Shown here: in pieces, positions 23,835-32,529 of the stretch
Numbering within the stretch: the stretch's first letter is position 1
Layout of the letters: every line of letters begins with the position of its first letter
From: Desulfocorpusculum sp964414345
Lineage (GTDB): Bacteria; Desulfobacterota; Desulfocorpusculales; Desulfocorpusculum
DNA: 64,000 bases
Direction: 5' to 3'
Assembly: GCA_964414345.1 (NCBI GenBank)
Contig: CAYPWF010000001.1
Location: 1 to 64,000, forward strand
Made by a program: the position numbers and the translations under genes
Notes under the pieces: model-generated
Database searches by the model: none
Told to the model about the DNA's origin: nothing
Seen by the model: only the letters and a program-made list of their open reading frames with translations

Positions 23835-25544
23835 ATGACCGACATGGAATGGCTGGATGCGGCTGCCGGAAGGAAGCCGGTGGATCTCTTGATAAAAAAG
23901 GCGCGTTGGCTGGATGTCTTCAGCGGCACCTTCAGGGAAGGAGACCTGGGCGTACACAAGGGCCTGTTCACAGGACCAGGGTCGTACCGCGCCCAGCGCA
24001 TCCTGGACCTAGAGGGCCGATATCTTGTGCCCGGCTTCATAGAGGCACATTGCCACTTGGAATCCACTATGCTTACGCCCAGGGAGTTCGCCCGGGCCGT
24101 GCTTCCCAGGGGCACAACCGCTGTGGTGGCTGATCCCCACGAAATAGCCAATGTCATGGGTCTGGAGGGAATCCGTTATCTAGTGGAGGCCAGCCGGGGG
24201 CTGCCCGTTAAGTTTTTCTTTACCCTTCCATCCTGTGTGCCTGCAACTCATCTTGAGACCTCTGGAGCCAAGCTCTCGGCAGCGGAGCTGGCTCTCCTGG
24301 CCCAAGAGCCATGGGTGGCTGGCCTGGGGGAAGTCATGAACGCTCCAGGGGTGGTGTTGGGGGACCGGCAAGTTCACGAGAAGCTGGATTTGTTCAGGGC
24401 CCGAGTGGTGGACGGGCACGCCCCAGCCTGGACTGGCAAGCTCCTCAACGCGTATGTTGGTTGCGGAATTCTCTCCGACCACGAGTGCACGAGCCTGGAA
24501 GAGGCTCAGGAGAAGCTCAGCCTGGGCATGTGGATCATGATTCGAGAGGGCAGCACGGCCAAAAACCTTGAGGCCCTGCTCCCCCTTGTGAATCAAAGCA
24601 CAGTTGGGCGATGCCTGCTTGTGAGCGATGACAGAACACCCGAGCACTTGATGAAAGAGGGGCATTTGGACGGAATCCTAAGACAGGCTGCGGGCATGGG
24701 AATGGATCCTGTGCTTGCCTTGCAAATGGTCACTATAAATCCCTCCAGGTACTTCGGTTTCAGAAACATGGGGGGTATAGCCCCGGGATATGCGGCGGAT
24801 GCAGTGGTCTTGGATTCCCTGAAAGAGTTTGAAATATCAATGGTCATATCTGGGGGAAGGCTTGTTTGGAGTAGCAAGGGTGGCTTGAGGGGGTTTGGGG
24901 AGACTCCCTCCCTTTCGGCTTGCAGCTCATGGCGCATGGCCCCTGTTTCCCTGGAAAGACTAAAGGTTAGAGCCTCTGGGGATAGGATGCGGGTTATGGG
25001 AGTAGTCCCAGGGCAGCTCTTTACGCGTCAAGCTTGGTTCAAACCCAAGGTAAAAGACGGCCTGGCGGTCTCAGATCCTTCAAGGGATATTCTGAAGCTA
25101 GTGGTGGCCGAAAGGCACAGGGCTACTGGAAACCTGGGTATCGGCTTTGTGAGGGGGTTTGGCCTCAAGGAAGGGGCCTTGGCCTCCTCTGTGGCCCACG
25201 ACTCACACAACCTGGTAGTCGTGGGTGTGGAGGACAGGGACATACTGGCCGCCTTGAAAGAGGTGGCCTCCATGGAAGGGGGCCTTGTTGTGATCAAACA
25301 GGGCAGGGTCCTTGAGAGACTGCCTCTTCCGGTGGCCGGCTTGATCTCGCCTTGGCCCCTGGAGCGAGTGGTAAGAAGGCATGAGAAACTCCTTGGGGCC
25401 GCCATGCAGCTGGGCTGCGCTCTTGCTGACCCTTTCATGGTTCTCTCCTTCCTGGCCCTCCCTGTGATACCGGAACTCAAGCTTACGGATCTGGGACTGG
25501 TGGATGTAAAGGGATTCAAGAAGGTGGGTCTATTCAAGGAGTGA
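23835..25544 (+). CDS. ade: Adenine deaminase
   Basis: A 569-residue bacterial-type adenine deaminase converting adenine to hypoxanthine. Amidohydrolase motifs are GFIEAHCHLESTML, DHECTSLEEAQEKLSLGMW and LVSDDRTPEHLMKEGHLD. The family-specific C-terminal domain has VAHDSHNLVVVGV, and the protein ends with EL(K)LTDLGLVDV-like residues. ATG 23835 has CAGGAGG eight bases upstream. It completes the salvage block: the neighbouring phosphorylase and deaminases produce free bases or deaminated nucleosides, and this enzyme recovers adenine. Confidence 0.94.
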   Translation: MTDMEWLDAAAGRKPVDLLIKKARWLDVFSGTFREGDLGVHKGLFTGPGSYRAQRILDLEGRYLVPGFIEAHCHLESTMLTPREFARAVLPRGTTAVVADPHEIANVMGLEGIRYLVEASRGLPVKFFFTLPSCVPATHLETSGAKLSAAELALLAQEPWVAGLGEVMNAPGVVLGDRQVHEKLDLFRARVVDGHAPAWTGKLLNAYVGCGILSDHECTSLEEAQEKLSLGMWIMIREGSTAKNLEALLPLVNQSTVGRCLLVSDDRTPEHLMKEGHLDGILRQAAGMGMDPVLALQMVTINPSRYFGFRNMGGIAPGYAADAVVLDSLKEFEISMVISGGRLVWSSKGGLRGFGETPSLSACSSWRMAPVSLERLKVRASGDRMRVMGVVPGQLFTRQAWFKPKVKDGLAVSDPSRDILKLVVAERHRATGNLGIGFVRGFGLKEGALASSVAHDSHNLVVVGVEDRDILAALKEVASMEGGLVVIKQGRVLERLPLPVAGLISPWPLERVVRRHEKLLGAAMQLGCALADPFMVLSFLALPVIPELKLTDLGLVDVKGFKKVGLFKE

Positions 25545-25550
25545 TTTGAG

Positions 25551-25732
25551 CAACCCGGATCATTCCCCAAGGCCTGTGACTTTGGGGGCTAAGCCCCCAA
25601 GCCCCAGGTATGCTTTCCCATATCCCGACTAAAAGCAAAACCGAATCCGAAACCTAAGATCAGGGTGTTTTTGAGCATGGAAAGTTTTCTCCAAATATGT
25701 CCTTAAGATTGCCCGCATTATCCACTATTCCC
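25551..25732 (+). repeat. Interspersed intergenic element, copy D
   Basis: The best preserved body among the copies, starting seven bases after the ade stop. It shows CAACCCGGATCATTCCCCAA (left terminus), GACTTTGGGGGCTAAGCCCC with its palindrome, CATATCCCGACTAAAAGC, AAGATCAGGGTGTTTTTGAG, TTTTCTCCAAATATGTCC and GCCCGCATTATCC. The second arm of the right-end hairpin is missing, so this copy seems truncated at the right. Together with the promoter that follows, it fills the 297-base gap between ade and the HD gene. Confidence 0.8.
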
Positions 25733-25780
25733 ACTTCCAGGCCCCTGCCGGCTCCTGGGATGCAAGCCGCGAATTTTTTC

Positions 25781-25809
25781 TTGACAGCCTCTGAAACCTA
25801 AAGTATATA
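25781..25809 (+). promoter_or_regulatory. Sigma-70-type promoter for the HD-prpD-gntR-frdCAB operon
   Basis: A consensus -35 box TTGACA (25781-25786), a 17-base spacer, and a TATATA -10 box (25804-25809). Transcription would begin near 25816, about 26 bases before the GTG of the HD gene. The match to consensus is unusually good for this window. Confidence 0.7.
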
Positions 25810-25824
25810 GTCGACTGTCGACTA
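25808..25824. promoter_or_regulatory. Operator-like palindrome overlapping the promoter
   Basis: TAGTCGACTGTCGACTA is a perfect palindrome apart from its central T. It overlaps the end of the -10 box and the predicted transcription start, where a bound repressor would block initiation. The operon encodes its own GntR-family regulator, the natural candidate to bind it. The binding itself is inference. Confidence 0.6.
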
Positions 25825-25841
25825 AAACTCGGGGGTGCGCG

Positions 25842-26438
25842 GTGGGGGAGCTCTCTGAGGGAGTGCGGGAAGCGATCTGGAACAGGGTGCAGGAGGTGCT
25901 TTCAAAAGAGCGGGTGGCAAGTCCTGATCACGTGCATCGGATGACTCAGTGGTGTGAAAGGCTGGGCAGCGCCCTGCAAGCCGACATGGAAGTCCTGCTG
26001 GCCGGCGCTCTCGTGCACGATGTGGGCGTGACGGTGAACAGGAAGCTTCATTTCACGGCCGGGAAGGAATTGGCCAGGGAAATTCTGCTCAGCTCAGGAT
26101 TTGCCCAAGCGAGGGTCCAAGATGCCCTGCACGTTATGGAAGCTCATAGCCGCTACGGTGGCCCTGAGCCTGGCACCCTGGAGGCCAAGGTGGCCAGGGA
26201 CTCAGACGCCATAGAGTACCTGGGTGCCATAGGGATCGTAAGAGCGGTGGTTCGAGGGCTCACCGACGGTTCCTTCAGCGGACGCGCCGAGGATTTCCCG
26301 GGTTTCCTCCGCAAGGTGATGGACAAGCTGAGATCCACGTTTCAGATAGAGGAGGCATCCCGTATCGGGCAGGAAAGGATCAGGTTCATGGAGGAGTTTC
26401 TGGAACGGATGGAAAAGGAGCTTTCCTTCCTGCTTTGA
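25842..26438 (+). CDS. HD-domain hydrolase
   Basis: A 198-residue single-domain HD protein. Metal-binding positions are the early His in PDHVHRMTQW, the HD pair in GALVHDVGVTVN, then His in MEAHSRYGG and the late Asp in RDSDAIEYLGAIG. Relatives of this small group hydrolyse phosphomonoesters or nucleotides, but the substrate here is unknown. It is the first gene after the promoter and palindrome, and its stop overlaps a TTG of the next frame. Its presence at the head of a dehydratase and dehydrogenase operon is not explained by known pathways. Confidence 0.8.
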   Translation: MGELSEGVREAIWNRVQEVLSKERVASPDHVHRMTQWCERLGSALQADMEVLLAGALVHDVGVTVNRKLHFTAGKELAREILLSSGFAQARVQDALHVMEAHSRYGGPEPGTLEAKVARDSDAIEYLGAIGIVRAVVRGLTDGSFSGRAEDFPGFLRKVMDKLRSTFQIEEASRIGQERIRFMEEFLERMEKELSFLL

Positions 26439-26467
26439 AGAATCCGCCGGTGCAAAAAGGAGAGACC

Positions 26468-27820
26468 TTGAAGACTATTTCCCAGAAATTGGCCGATTTC
26501 TCATGCGGTTTCTCTTACCAAAGCCTCACCCAGGATCAAATCGCCAAGCTGAAACTCTATTTTCTGGACTGGTTGGGTTCAGCCTATGCCGGGGCCAGCC
26601 AAAAGCCGGTTCAAATGGTTCTGGCCGTGGCCAAGAGCCAGGGAGGAAACCCGCAGGCCACCTTGATCCCAGACGGCTCCAGGAGCAGTGCCCTCATGGC
26701 CGCCCTTGTAAATGGGGCCTCCTCCCACGTGGTGGAGATGGACGATCTGCACAGGGAATCAATACTTCACCCGGCAGCAGCCATCATCCCCGCGGTACTG
26801 GCGGCAGCCGAGGCGGAACATGCCCCTGGAAAAGATTTTCTGGCAGCCCTGGCAGTGGGCTATGAGGTTGGGATAAGGGTGGCCATGGCGGCCGGTACCT
26901 CCCATTACAATTTCTGGCATACCACTGGCACCTGCGGCACCTTTGGGGCGGCAGCCGGTGCGGGTAGGATCTTGAAGCTCTCCCCTGAGCAGATGGCCTG
27001 GGCCCTGGGATCCGCTGGGACCCAGGCTGCCGGGCTTTGGGCTTTTCTTGTGGAAAACGCCATGAGCAAACAGCTTCACCCGGGCAAGGCTGCCATGAAC
27101 GGACTTCTGGCGGCTCTTTTGGCCAGGGAAGGCTTCACAGGGGCCGTGAGCATCCTGGAGAGCGAAAAAGGGTTTTTCAGGGCCACATCTCAAGATTTCG
27201 ACGAGAAACGCTGTGTGCATGGCCTGGGCAAGGAGTTCTGGTTCGAGAGGAACTCGCTGAAGTATCACGCCTCTTGCGGCCACACCCACTCGGCCATAGA
27301 TGCTGTGCTTGAGGCGACCAAAGGTAAAAGCATGGGGCCTCAAGAGGTTTCCTCGGTGAAGGTTCGCCTGTACCAGGCCGCTTTGGATCTCCTGGGGGAG
27401 GTGGAGCCCAAGAGCCCCTATCTGGCCAAGTTCTGCCTTCCTTTTTGCATTGCAACGGCTCTGCTTTACGGGCGGGTGGGGCTGGAGGCTTTCTCAGAGG
27501 AGAGGCTTGGGGAGCGGAAGCTGAGGCTTCTCATGGACAAAATCCAAATCCAGCCGGATCCGGCTCTAAGTTCTCTTTTCCCTCGCATGTGGCCTGCGCG
27601 GGTGGAGATTCTTGGCACAGACGGAAATATTAGCTCAGGGGCCTGCGACTATCCCAAGGGTGATCCAGAAAATCCCATCAGCCAGAATGAAGCCTGGGAA
27701 AAGTTTAGATGGATGACACGGGAGATATTGCCCATGGATCGCGGTAGTGAGCTGCTGGAGCAGGTGATGGGAATAGACGAGATGGATGATGTATGCGGGT
27801 TCATGTTTGTTCCTCATTAG
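26468..27820 (+). CDS. MmgE/PrpD family protein
   Basis: A 450-residue member of the MmgE/PrpD family, which includes 2-methylcitrate dehydratase and cis-aconitate decarboxylase. Family features are the helical first half with LFLDWLGSAYAGAS-like text (YFLDWLGSAYAGAS), NGASSHVVEMDDLHRES, HTTGTCGTFGAAAGAG, and LKYHASCGHTHSAIDA. TTG 26468 has AAGGAG six bases upstream; TTG 26435, overlapping the previous stop, is an alternative. No methylcitrate synthase, methylisocitrate lyase or aconitase is nearby, so the substrate is open. Co-transcription with a succinate/fumarate-type reductase suggests a small dicarboxylate or tricarboxylate. Confidence 0.85.
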   Translation: MKTISQKLADFSCGFSYQSLTQDQIAKLKLYFLDWLGSAYAGASQKPVQMVLAVAKSQGGNPQATLIPDGSRSSALMAALVNGASSHVVEMDDLHRESILHPAAAIIPAVLAAAEAEHAPGKDFLAALAVGYEVGIRVAMAAGTSHYNFWHTTGTCGTFGAAAGAGRILKLSPEQMAWALGSAGTQAAGLWAFLVENAMSKQLHPGKAAMNGLLAALLAREGFTGAVSILESEKGFFRATSQDFDEKRCVHGLGKEFWFERNSLKYHASCGHTHSAIDAVLEATKGKSMGPQEVSSVKVRLYQAALDLLGEVEPKSPYLAKFCLPFCIATALLYGRVGLEAFSEERLGERKLRLLMDKIQIQPDPALSSLFPRMWPARVEILGTDGNISSGACDYPKGDPENPISQNEAWEKFRWMTREILPMDRGSELLEQVMGIDEMDDVCGFMFVPH

Positions 27821-27836
27821 TGGGTAGTATGCGCTG

Positions 27837-28628
27837 ATGGTGCGGCCAAGGGATAGACAGGAAAGAGCTCTTGCAAAGAGACTTCCCAGGGGTCCACTCA
27901 GGCCCGTATCTCTTGTGGAAGAGGTCTCGCGCGTGCTTAGAGAGGCTATTTTGGAGGGAACCCTGAGGGGTGGGGAGCAGTTGGTGGAAGCAGAGCTCAA
28001 GGAGCAGTTCGGGGTGAGTCGCTCCCCTATCAGGGAGGCCTTGAGAGACCTGGAAAAGAAAGGCTTGGTGGAAATAATCCCCAGGAAAGGGGCCTTTGTC
28101 AGGAGCATAAGCAGCAGGGATATAGAGGAGAACTTCCCGGTGAGGGCCGTATTGGAAGGCCTGGCAGCCAAAGAGGCCCTGGAGAAGTTGCAACCAGAGC
28201 AGATGAGGGATATGGAAGAGGCTCTGGAGAAGATGAGGGGGGCTGTTGAGGCCAAGGATGGGAAGTCTTATTGGGAGCATCACAGGTTGTTTCACGACAC
28301 CTTTATCCAGGCCTGTGGGAATCAAGTTCTAATGGGGCTTTTGAGGGATCTGCGCACCCACGCCCTCTGGTACCGTTTCTCCTACCAGTATTACCAAGAA
28401 GACCTGGCGCGTTCCCTTGCTATCCACGAGAAAATCCTTGAGCTTTTCAGAAAAAAAGACCCCAACAAGAGCCAGGAGCTGGAGGTGATGGTGCGAGTCC
28501 ACATAGAGGAAGCCATGGGCAGGTTTTTGAGTTACCTGGAAGAGCAGGAAACAAAGGGGAAGTGCAGGTCTGACTCCGTCTCACAGGATGGCGCAAGCAG
28601 CTCTTCCCTGCCGGGGAGGCAAGGATGA
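27837..28628 (+). CDS. GntR-family transcriptional regulator, FCD type
   Basis: A 263-residue regulator. The winged-helix domain occupies about residues 22-85, with EAELKEQFGVSRSPIREALR and VEIIPRKGAFVRSIS. The all-helical FCD ligand domain follows, with the histidine metal ligands in HHRLFHDTFIQACGNQ, SLAIHEKILELF and VRVHIEEAM. FCD regulators usually sense organic acids and often repress their own operon. The gene sits inside the operon it probably controls, and its stop overlaps the cytochrome gene start as ATGA. Confidence 0.92.
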   Translation: MVRPRDRQERALAKRLPRGPLRPVSLVEEVSRVLREAILEGTLRGGEQLVEAELKEQFGVSRSPIREALRDLEKKGLVEIIPRKGAFVRSISSRDIEENFPVRAVLEGLAAKEALEKLQPEQMRDMEEALEKMRGAVEAKDGKSYWEHHRLFHDTFIQACGNQVLMGLLRDLRTHALWYRFSYQYYQEDLARSLAIHEKILELFRKKDPNKSQELEVMVRVHIEEAMGRFLSYLEEQETKGKCRSDSVSQDGASSSSLPGRQG

Positions 28629-29473
28629 ACCGGGAGGTGGGTCTCTTACCGGGACTGGCTCAAAAGTTCTCCAGGGCAAGGGGGCTCTTTGCCCCTGTAT
28701 CTGTCTTGGTTAGGGCGCGAGGATGGCCGTTTATCTTGAGCTGGTGCCACAGGCTAAGCGGCATAATTCTTTTCCTTTTTTTGATGGCACATCTCTGGAC
28801 CCTTTCCAGTTTGGCGAATCCGGCCTCCTATGATGCCAAGATGCGGATCTTCGGTTTCTTCCTCCTGGCCTTTCTGGAGTGGGTCCTGGCCCTACCCGTA
28901 GTCTTCCATGCCCTCAATGGCGGGAGATTGATTCTTTACGAAGGCTTCGGGGTTCGGGATGACCGGGTGATGATCCGCTGGGTGGCCTGCCTGAGCACAG
29001 CTTACATGGCCATCTTGGGATGGGCCATGCTGAGGGGAGATCAGTCTGTATCCCCGGCCTTGTTCTGGCTGGGGGCGCTTGTTCTGGCTACTCTTGCGGC
29101 ATCAGGGGCGGCGGCCCGCTTCTGGAGGGAACCCCAAAGACCGGGATGGAGGCTTCAGAGGATCTCTGGGGCCTTTCTTATGGTCTTGATTCCAGCCCAC
29201 ATGTTTTTCATGCATCTTAGCTTTTCGGTGGGGCACGACTCCTCGGTGGTGCTCCAAAGGCTCCAGAGCTCTTTTATCCGAGGGGTGGACCTCTTGTTAC
29301 TCGCAACGGTTCTTTACCATGGTGGGTACGGGGCCTTCTCCATAGCAGGGGACTACCTGCCCTCAAAGACAGCAAGAGGAGCCGTTGGGGTTGCCCTCAC
29401 GGTTCTTGTGCTCCTGCTGGGTTGGGTGGGGTTCAGGGTGCTTTTGGGGGGAAAGGGAGGATCAATAGGGTGA
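28625..29473 (+). CDS. Succinate dehydrogenase/fumarate reductase cytochrome b subunit, internally duplicated
   Basis: A 282-residue membrane anchor with about seven hydrophobic segments. Two halves repeat the same landmarks. HRLSG at 42-46 corresponds to QRISG at 178-182, His56 to His192, and His95 to His232, with nearly equal spacing. This is what a fusion of SdhC-like and SdhD-like modules would look like. The histidines are candidate haem b ligands. Quinone type is not determinable. It lies upstream of the flavoprotein and iron-sulfur genes in the C-A-B order used by many Desulfobacterota and epsilonproteobacteria. Confidence 0.85.
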   Translation: MNREVGLLPGLAQKFSRARGLFAPVSVLVRARGWPFILSWCHRLSGIILFLFLMAHLWTLSSLANPASYDAKMRIFGFFLLAFLEWVLALPVVFHALNGGRLILYEGFGVRDDRVMIRWVACLSTAYMAILGWAMLRGDQSVSPALFWLGALVLATLAASGAAARFWREPQRPGWRLQRISGAFLMVLIPAHMFFMHLSFSVGHDSSVVLQRLQSSFIRGVDLLLLATVLYHGGYGAFSIAGDYLPSKTARGAVGVALTVLVLLLGWVGFRVLLGGKGGSIG

Positions 29474-31260
29474 AGCTCAAGCTTTCCAAGACCATAACCT
29501 GTGATCTGCTGATCCTGGGGGCAGGGGGAGCCGGGCTCAGGTGCGCAGCAGAGGTTCTTGAGAAGAAGCCTGGGACAAAGGTGGTGGCGGTCACCAAGGT
29601 GGCTCACCCCCAAAAATCCCATACCAGCACGGCCCAGGGCGGGCTTGCGGCAGTGGATCCCAAGGATCCCGTGGACAAGCCCATTTATCACATGTTCGAC
29701 ACCTGGAAGGGCTCTGATTGCATGGCCGACCAGAACGTGGTGCGCAGGATCGTGGAGGCGGGTTGGGAGGAGATACTGTGGCTGGAGAACAGGGGCATGC
29801 ACTTCAGCCGGGACATGGACGGCAGGCTGGCCAAGCGCACCTTCGGAGGGCACACGGTCAATTTTGGGGAGGCATCTGCCTACAGGGCGGTTTTCGAGGC
29901 GGACCGAACCGGCAAAGGCATCATGGATACCCTATGGGGTGAGGTGCTAAGGGGTGGGATCAGCTTCATGCACCAGTCCATGGCCACCGAGATCCTCTTC
30001 TGCGGGGAGCGGTGCGCCGGGGCGGTCATTTTCTGTCAGAAAACCGGGGAGTTCGTGGCTGTTAGGGCCAAGGCCACGGTTTTGGCCATGGGGGGGTGCG
30101 GTCAGGTCTTTCGTGTCACAACCAACTGCCGCCAGAATACCGGAGACCACCTGGCCCTTGCGGTGCAGGCCGGTCTTCCTGTGATGGATCCTGAGGCGGT
30201 CCAGTTTCACCCAACAGGCATAGTGGGACCAGGCATACTGGCCAGCGAAACTCTGCGCTCTGTGGGAGGGATCCTGCGCAACCGAGACCTGGAAGCCTTC
30301 ATGGAGAAATATGCCCCAAAGATGAAGGAACTGGCCCCCAGGGACTTGGTGGCTCGTGCCATTGAGACGGAGATCCGAGAGGGCAGGGGGGTCTTCAACT
30401 CGGACCATGGGATAGAGCACGTCTGGATAGACCTGAGGCATCTGCCTGAGCACGTGCACAAGACCCAAATCCCCGAGGTGGCAAGCTTTTTCAAGAAGTT
30501 CGTGAACGTGGACTCCAGGAAGGAACTATGCCCCATAAGACCCAGCAACCATTACCACATGGGTGGGGTGCCCACATCCCCGGAGGGAGAGGTTCTAAGG
30601 GATGCCCAGGCTATAGTGCCGGGCCTCTTCGCCGTAGGGGAGTCCGCCTGCGCTAGTTTCCACGGCTTCAACAGGCTGGGGACCAACTCCCTTCTGGAGC
30701 TCATAACCATGGGGAGGTTTGCTGGCCAAAAGGCCATGGAATACCTTCAAGGGGAGCTCCCGGATCTGCCTAAAGACGCCGGGGAAAAGAGCCTGCAGGT
30801 TTTTGCAGCCTACCTCCAATCCCAGGGGCAAGCCAGGCTAGGTGATGTGAGAGAGAAACTCAGGGGTCTTATGACCGAAAAAGTGGGAGTGTTCCGTGAG
30901 GAAAAGGGGCTCAAGGAGGCTGTCTCACAGATAGTGGAACTAAAGAGCCAGGCAATGGAGACCCCCATACTCACCAAAGAGCTTTCCATGAACCAGGAGT
31001 TGGTGGAAAGATGGGAGTTGGACAATCTGCTCAGCTCGGCCATGCTCATAGCCCAGGGTGCCCTCCACAGAAAGGACTCAAGGGGTGGACATTTCCGCGA
31101 GGATTACCCGCAGAGGAACCCCGAGTTCGACAGCCACAGCCTTCTTTACATGGAAGGATTCGGAGAAATCAGAATAGAAAAAAAGCCCGTGGATATGAGC
31201 CTTGAGAAGGAAGGGGGGCCATATTCCGAGAAATTCGGGATGATAGAGAGGAAATACTGA
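29470..31260 (+). CDS. Succinate dehydrogenase/fumarate reductase flavoprotein subunit
   Basis: A 596-residue catalytic subunit. The FAD site starts at LLILGAGGAGLR. The covalent flavin histidine is in KSHTSTAQGGLAA. Substrate residues are intact in QFHPTGIVGPG, APRDLVARAIETEI (catalytic Arg), NHYHMGGVPTS and GFNRLGTNSLLE. The physiological direction, succinate oxidation or fumarate reduction, cannot be told from sequence. GTG 29470 overlaps the upstream stop and has GGGAGG about nine bases before it; the longer frame from 29422 runs into the cytochrome gene. All active-site residues being standard argues that the substrate is succinate/fumarate or something very close. Confidence 0.94.
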   Translation: MKLKLSKTITCDLLILGAGGAGLRCAAEVLEKKPGTKVVAVTKVAHPQKSHTSTAQGGLAAVDPKDPVDKPIYHMFDTWKGSDCMADQNVVRRIVEAGWEEILWLENRGMHFSRDMDGRLAKRTFGGHTVNFGEASAYRAVFEADRTGKGIMDTLWGEVLRGGISFMHQSMATEILFCGERCAGAVIFCQKTGEFVAVRAKATVLAMGGCGQVFRVTTNCRQNTGDHLALAVQAGLPVMDPEAVQFHPTGIVGPGILASETLRSVGGILRNRDLEAFMEKYAPKMKELAPRDLVARAIETEIREGRGVFNSDHGIEHVWIDLRHLPEHVHKTQIPEVASFFKKFVNVDSRKELCPIRPSNHYHMGGVPTSPEGEVLRDAQAIVPGLFAVGESACASFHGFNRLGTNSLLELITMGRFAGQKAMEYLQGELPDLPKDAGEKSLQVFAAYLQSQGQARLGDVREKLRGLMTEKVGVFREEKGLKEAVSQIVELKSQAMETPILTKELSMNQELVERWELDNLLSSAMLIAQGALHRKDSRGGHFREDYPQRNPEFDSHSLLYMEGFGEIRIEKKPVDMSLEKEGGPYSEKFGMIERKY

Positions 31261-31326
31261 GACCAACTTGCCGGATCATGGAAGTGATAGGGGAAGAGGG
31301 ATTCCAAGAGGAGAAAAGCAGAGCCG

Positions 31327-32052
31327 ATGAGCGATTCATACCAGATAACCCTTAAGATCCTGAGGTACGACCCCTCCGCCAAGAAGAGATGGGTCCAGCA
31401 GTACAGCCTCCAGGCAGGAGGCATACAGAGATTCACTGATCTCTTTAGAAAAATAAACGCGGAGCAGGACCCAACCCTGGCCTGGAACTCCTCTTGCGAG
31501 CACGGCCAATGCGGGAGCTGCGCAGTGAAGCTCAACGGCAGGCCTCTTTTGGCCTGCGAGCTGCTTGTGGCCAACGCAGTGGAAGCCTTCGGGACCAGCC
31601 AGTTCTATATTGAACCCATTACCGTGGGGCCTGTGGCCAGAGACCTGGTAGTGGATTTGGAGCCTGCCTATGAAAGGGTGGAAAGCCTAAGGCCTTACAT
31701 CATGAAGAGAAAAGAAAACATTTACGGGACGGGTGAATACAGGATAGCCCCCCAGGAAATGGAAACCTATCTGGAGGCCACCCGCTGTATCAACTGTTTC
31801 TGTTGTGCCACAGCCTGCATGAGCGGCCCACCCAATTTCCTGGGGCCCAACGCTGTCATGGCCTCCATGGTTCGCGTCCTGGACCCCAGGGAGGATGCGG
31901 TTCAGGAAAGGCTCCGGGTGCTGCACGGCCCCCGGGGGGTATGCCACTGTCACACCTCACGGGCCTGCTCCCACGTCTGCCCCAAAGAGATAGACGTGGC
32001 CAACTTTGTGGCCCTGGCCAAAGCTGCAAAGCCCAGGGGGCAAGAGCCCTGA
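31327..32052 (+). CDS. Succinate dehydrogenase/fumarate reductase iron-sulfur subunit
   Basis: A 241-residue subunit that carries electrons from flavin to the membrane. The [2Fe-2S] ligands are Cys57, 62, 65 and 77 (CEHGQCGSC). The [4Fe-4S] set is Cys154, 157, 160 and 164 in CINCFCCATAC, with an extra Cys159. The third cluster uses Cys in CHTSRACSHVCPKEIDV (208, 214, 218). The Cys-Met pair after the second cluster, where Pro is usual, is a small deviation. It ends the operon; no terminator with a T-run is visible, and repeat copy E lies downstream. Confidence 0.94.
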   Translation: MSDSYQITLKILRYDPSAKKRWVQQYSLQAGGIQRFTDLFRKINAEQDPTLAWNSSCEHGQCGSCAVKLNGRPLLACELLVANAVEAFGTSQFYIEPITVGPVARDLVVDLEPAYERVESLRPYIMKRKENIYGTGEYRIAPQEMETYLEATRCINCFCCATACMSGPPNFLGPNAVMASMVRVLDPREDAVQERLRVLHGPRGVCHCHTSRACSHVCPKEIDVANFVALAKAAKPRGQEP

Positions 32053-32195
32053 GCAGAATGGCTGGATGGGCCTGTGATCCCCCTCATGGCCCAGGGCCGG
32101 AGGCTGAGGCAAAACATCACACGCTAAAGGGCTCAAGGTTCCTGAACCAGAAGACCTCCCTCGGGCTGGAAAAATCTGCACTTATCCCACAGCGG

Positions 32196-32323
32196 CTAAC
32201 CCGGATCATTCTCCAAGACCTGAAACCAAGAGTCAGGGTGTTTTTCAGTATGGACGGGTTTGTCCAAATATGTAATTGAGATAGCCCGCACTATCCGCTG
32301 ATCGGGAATAATGCGGGCTGACC
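32196..32323 (+). repeat. Interspersed intergenic element, copy E (internally deleted)
   Basis: A short copy of 128 bases that keeps both ends but lacks the central GGGGGCTAAGCCCCC part. The left terminus is CTAACCCGGATCATTCTCCA. The core is AGAGTCAGGGTGTTTTTCAG. The right hairpin has AGCCCGCAC (32283-32291) pairing with ATGCGGGCT (32311-32319). The two termini are imperfect inverted repeats of each other (12 of 19 positions). Confidence 0.8.
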
Positions 32324-32529
32324 ATGAATTCCCTGTAAGTTCCAGAGCTGCTTCTCTCAATGACATGCTGCCTTGATCCGCAGCCCCCTTGCTTCTGACG
32401 AGGCTCTACGGAATAATACCTGAGCGGCAACGCATTTGTGGAACCCTCAAGACCACTGGCCTCTTGTCAAGGGAATCCTTAGCTTAGACAAATGGGCCCA
32501 GGGCGCATCCACCAGTCAGGAAGAGACCA
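32324..32529. other. Intergenic remainder between element copy E and the glycan locus
   Basis: The 477-base gap between the iron-sulfur gene and the first glycosyltransferase gene holds element copy E. The bases before it (32053-32195) and after it show no gene, no strong hairpin with a T-run and no clear sigma-70 promoter. The promoter of the plus-strand arm of the glycan locus should lie here. Confidence 0.4.

Noticed and set aside
32283..32319. Intrinsic terminator of the frd operon
   Set aside because: The hairpin is real but lacks a T-run and belongs to the right end of the interspersed element, also present where no operon ends.
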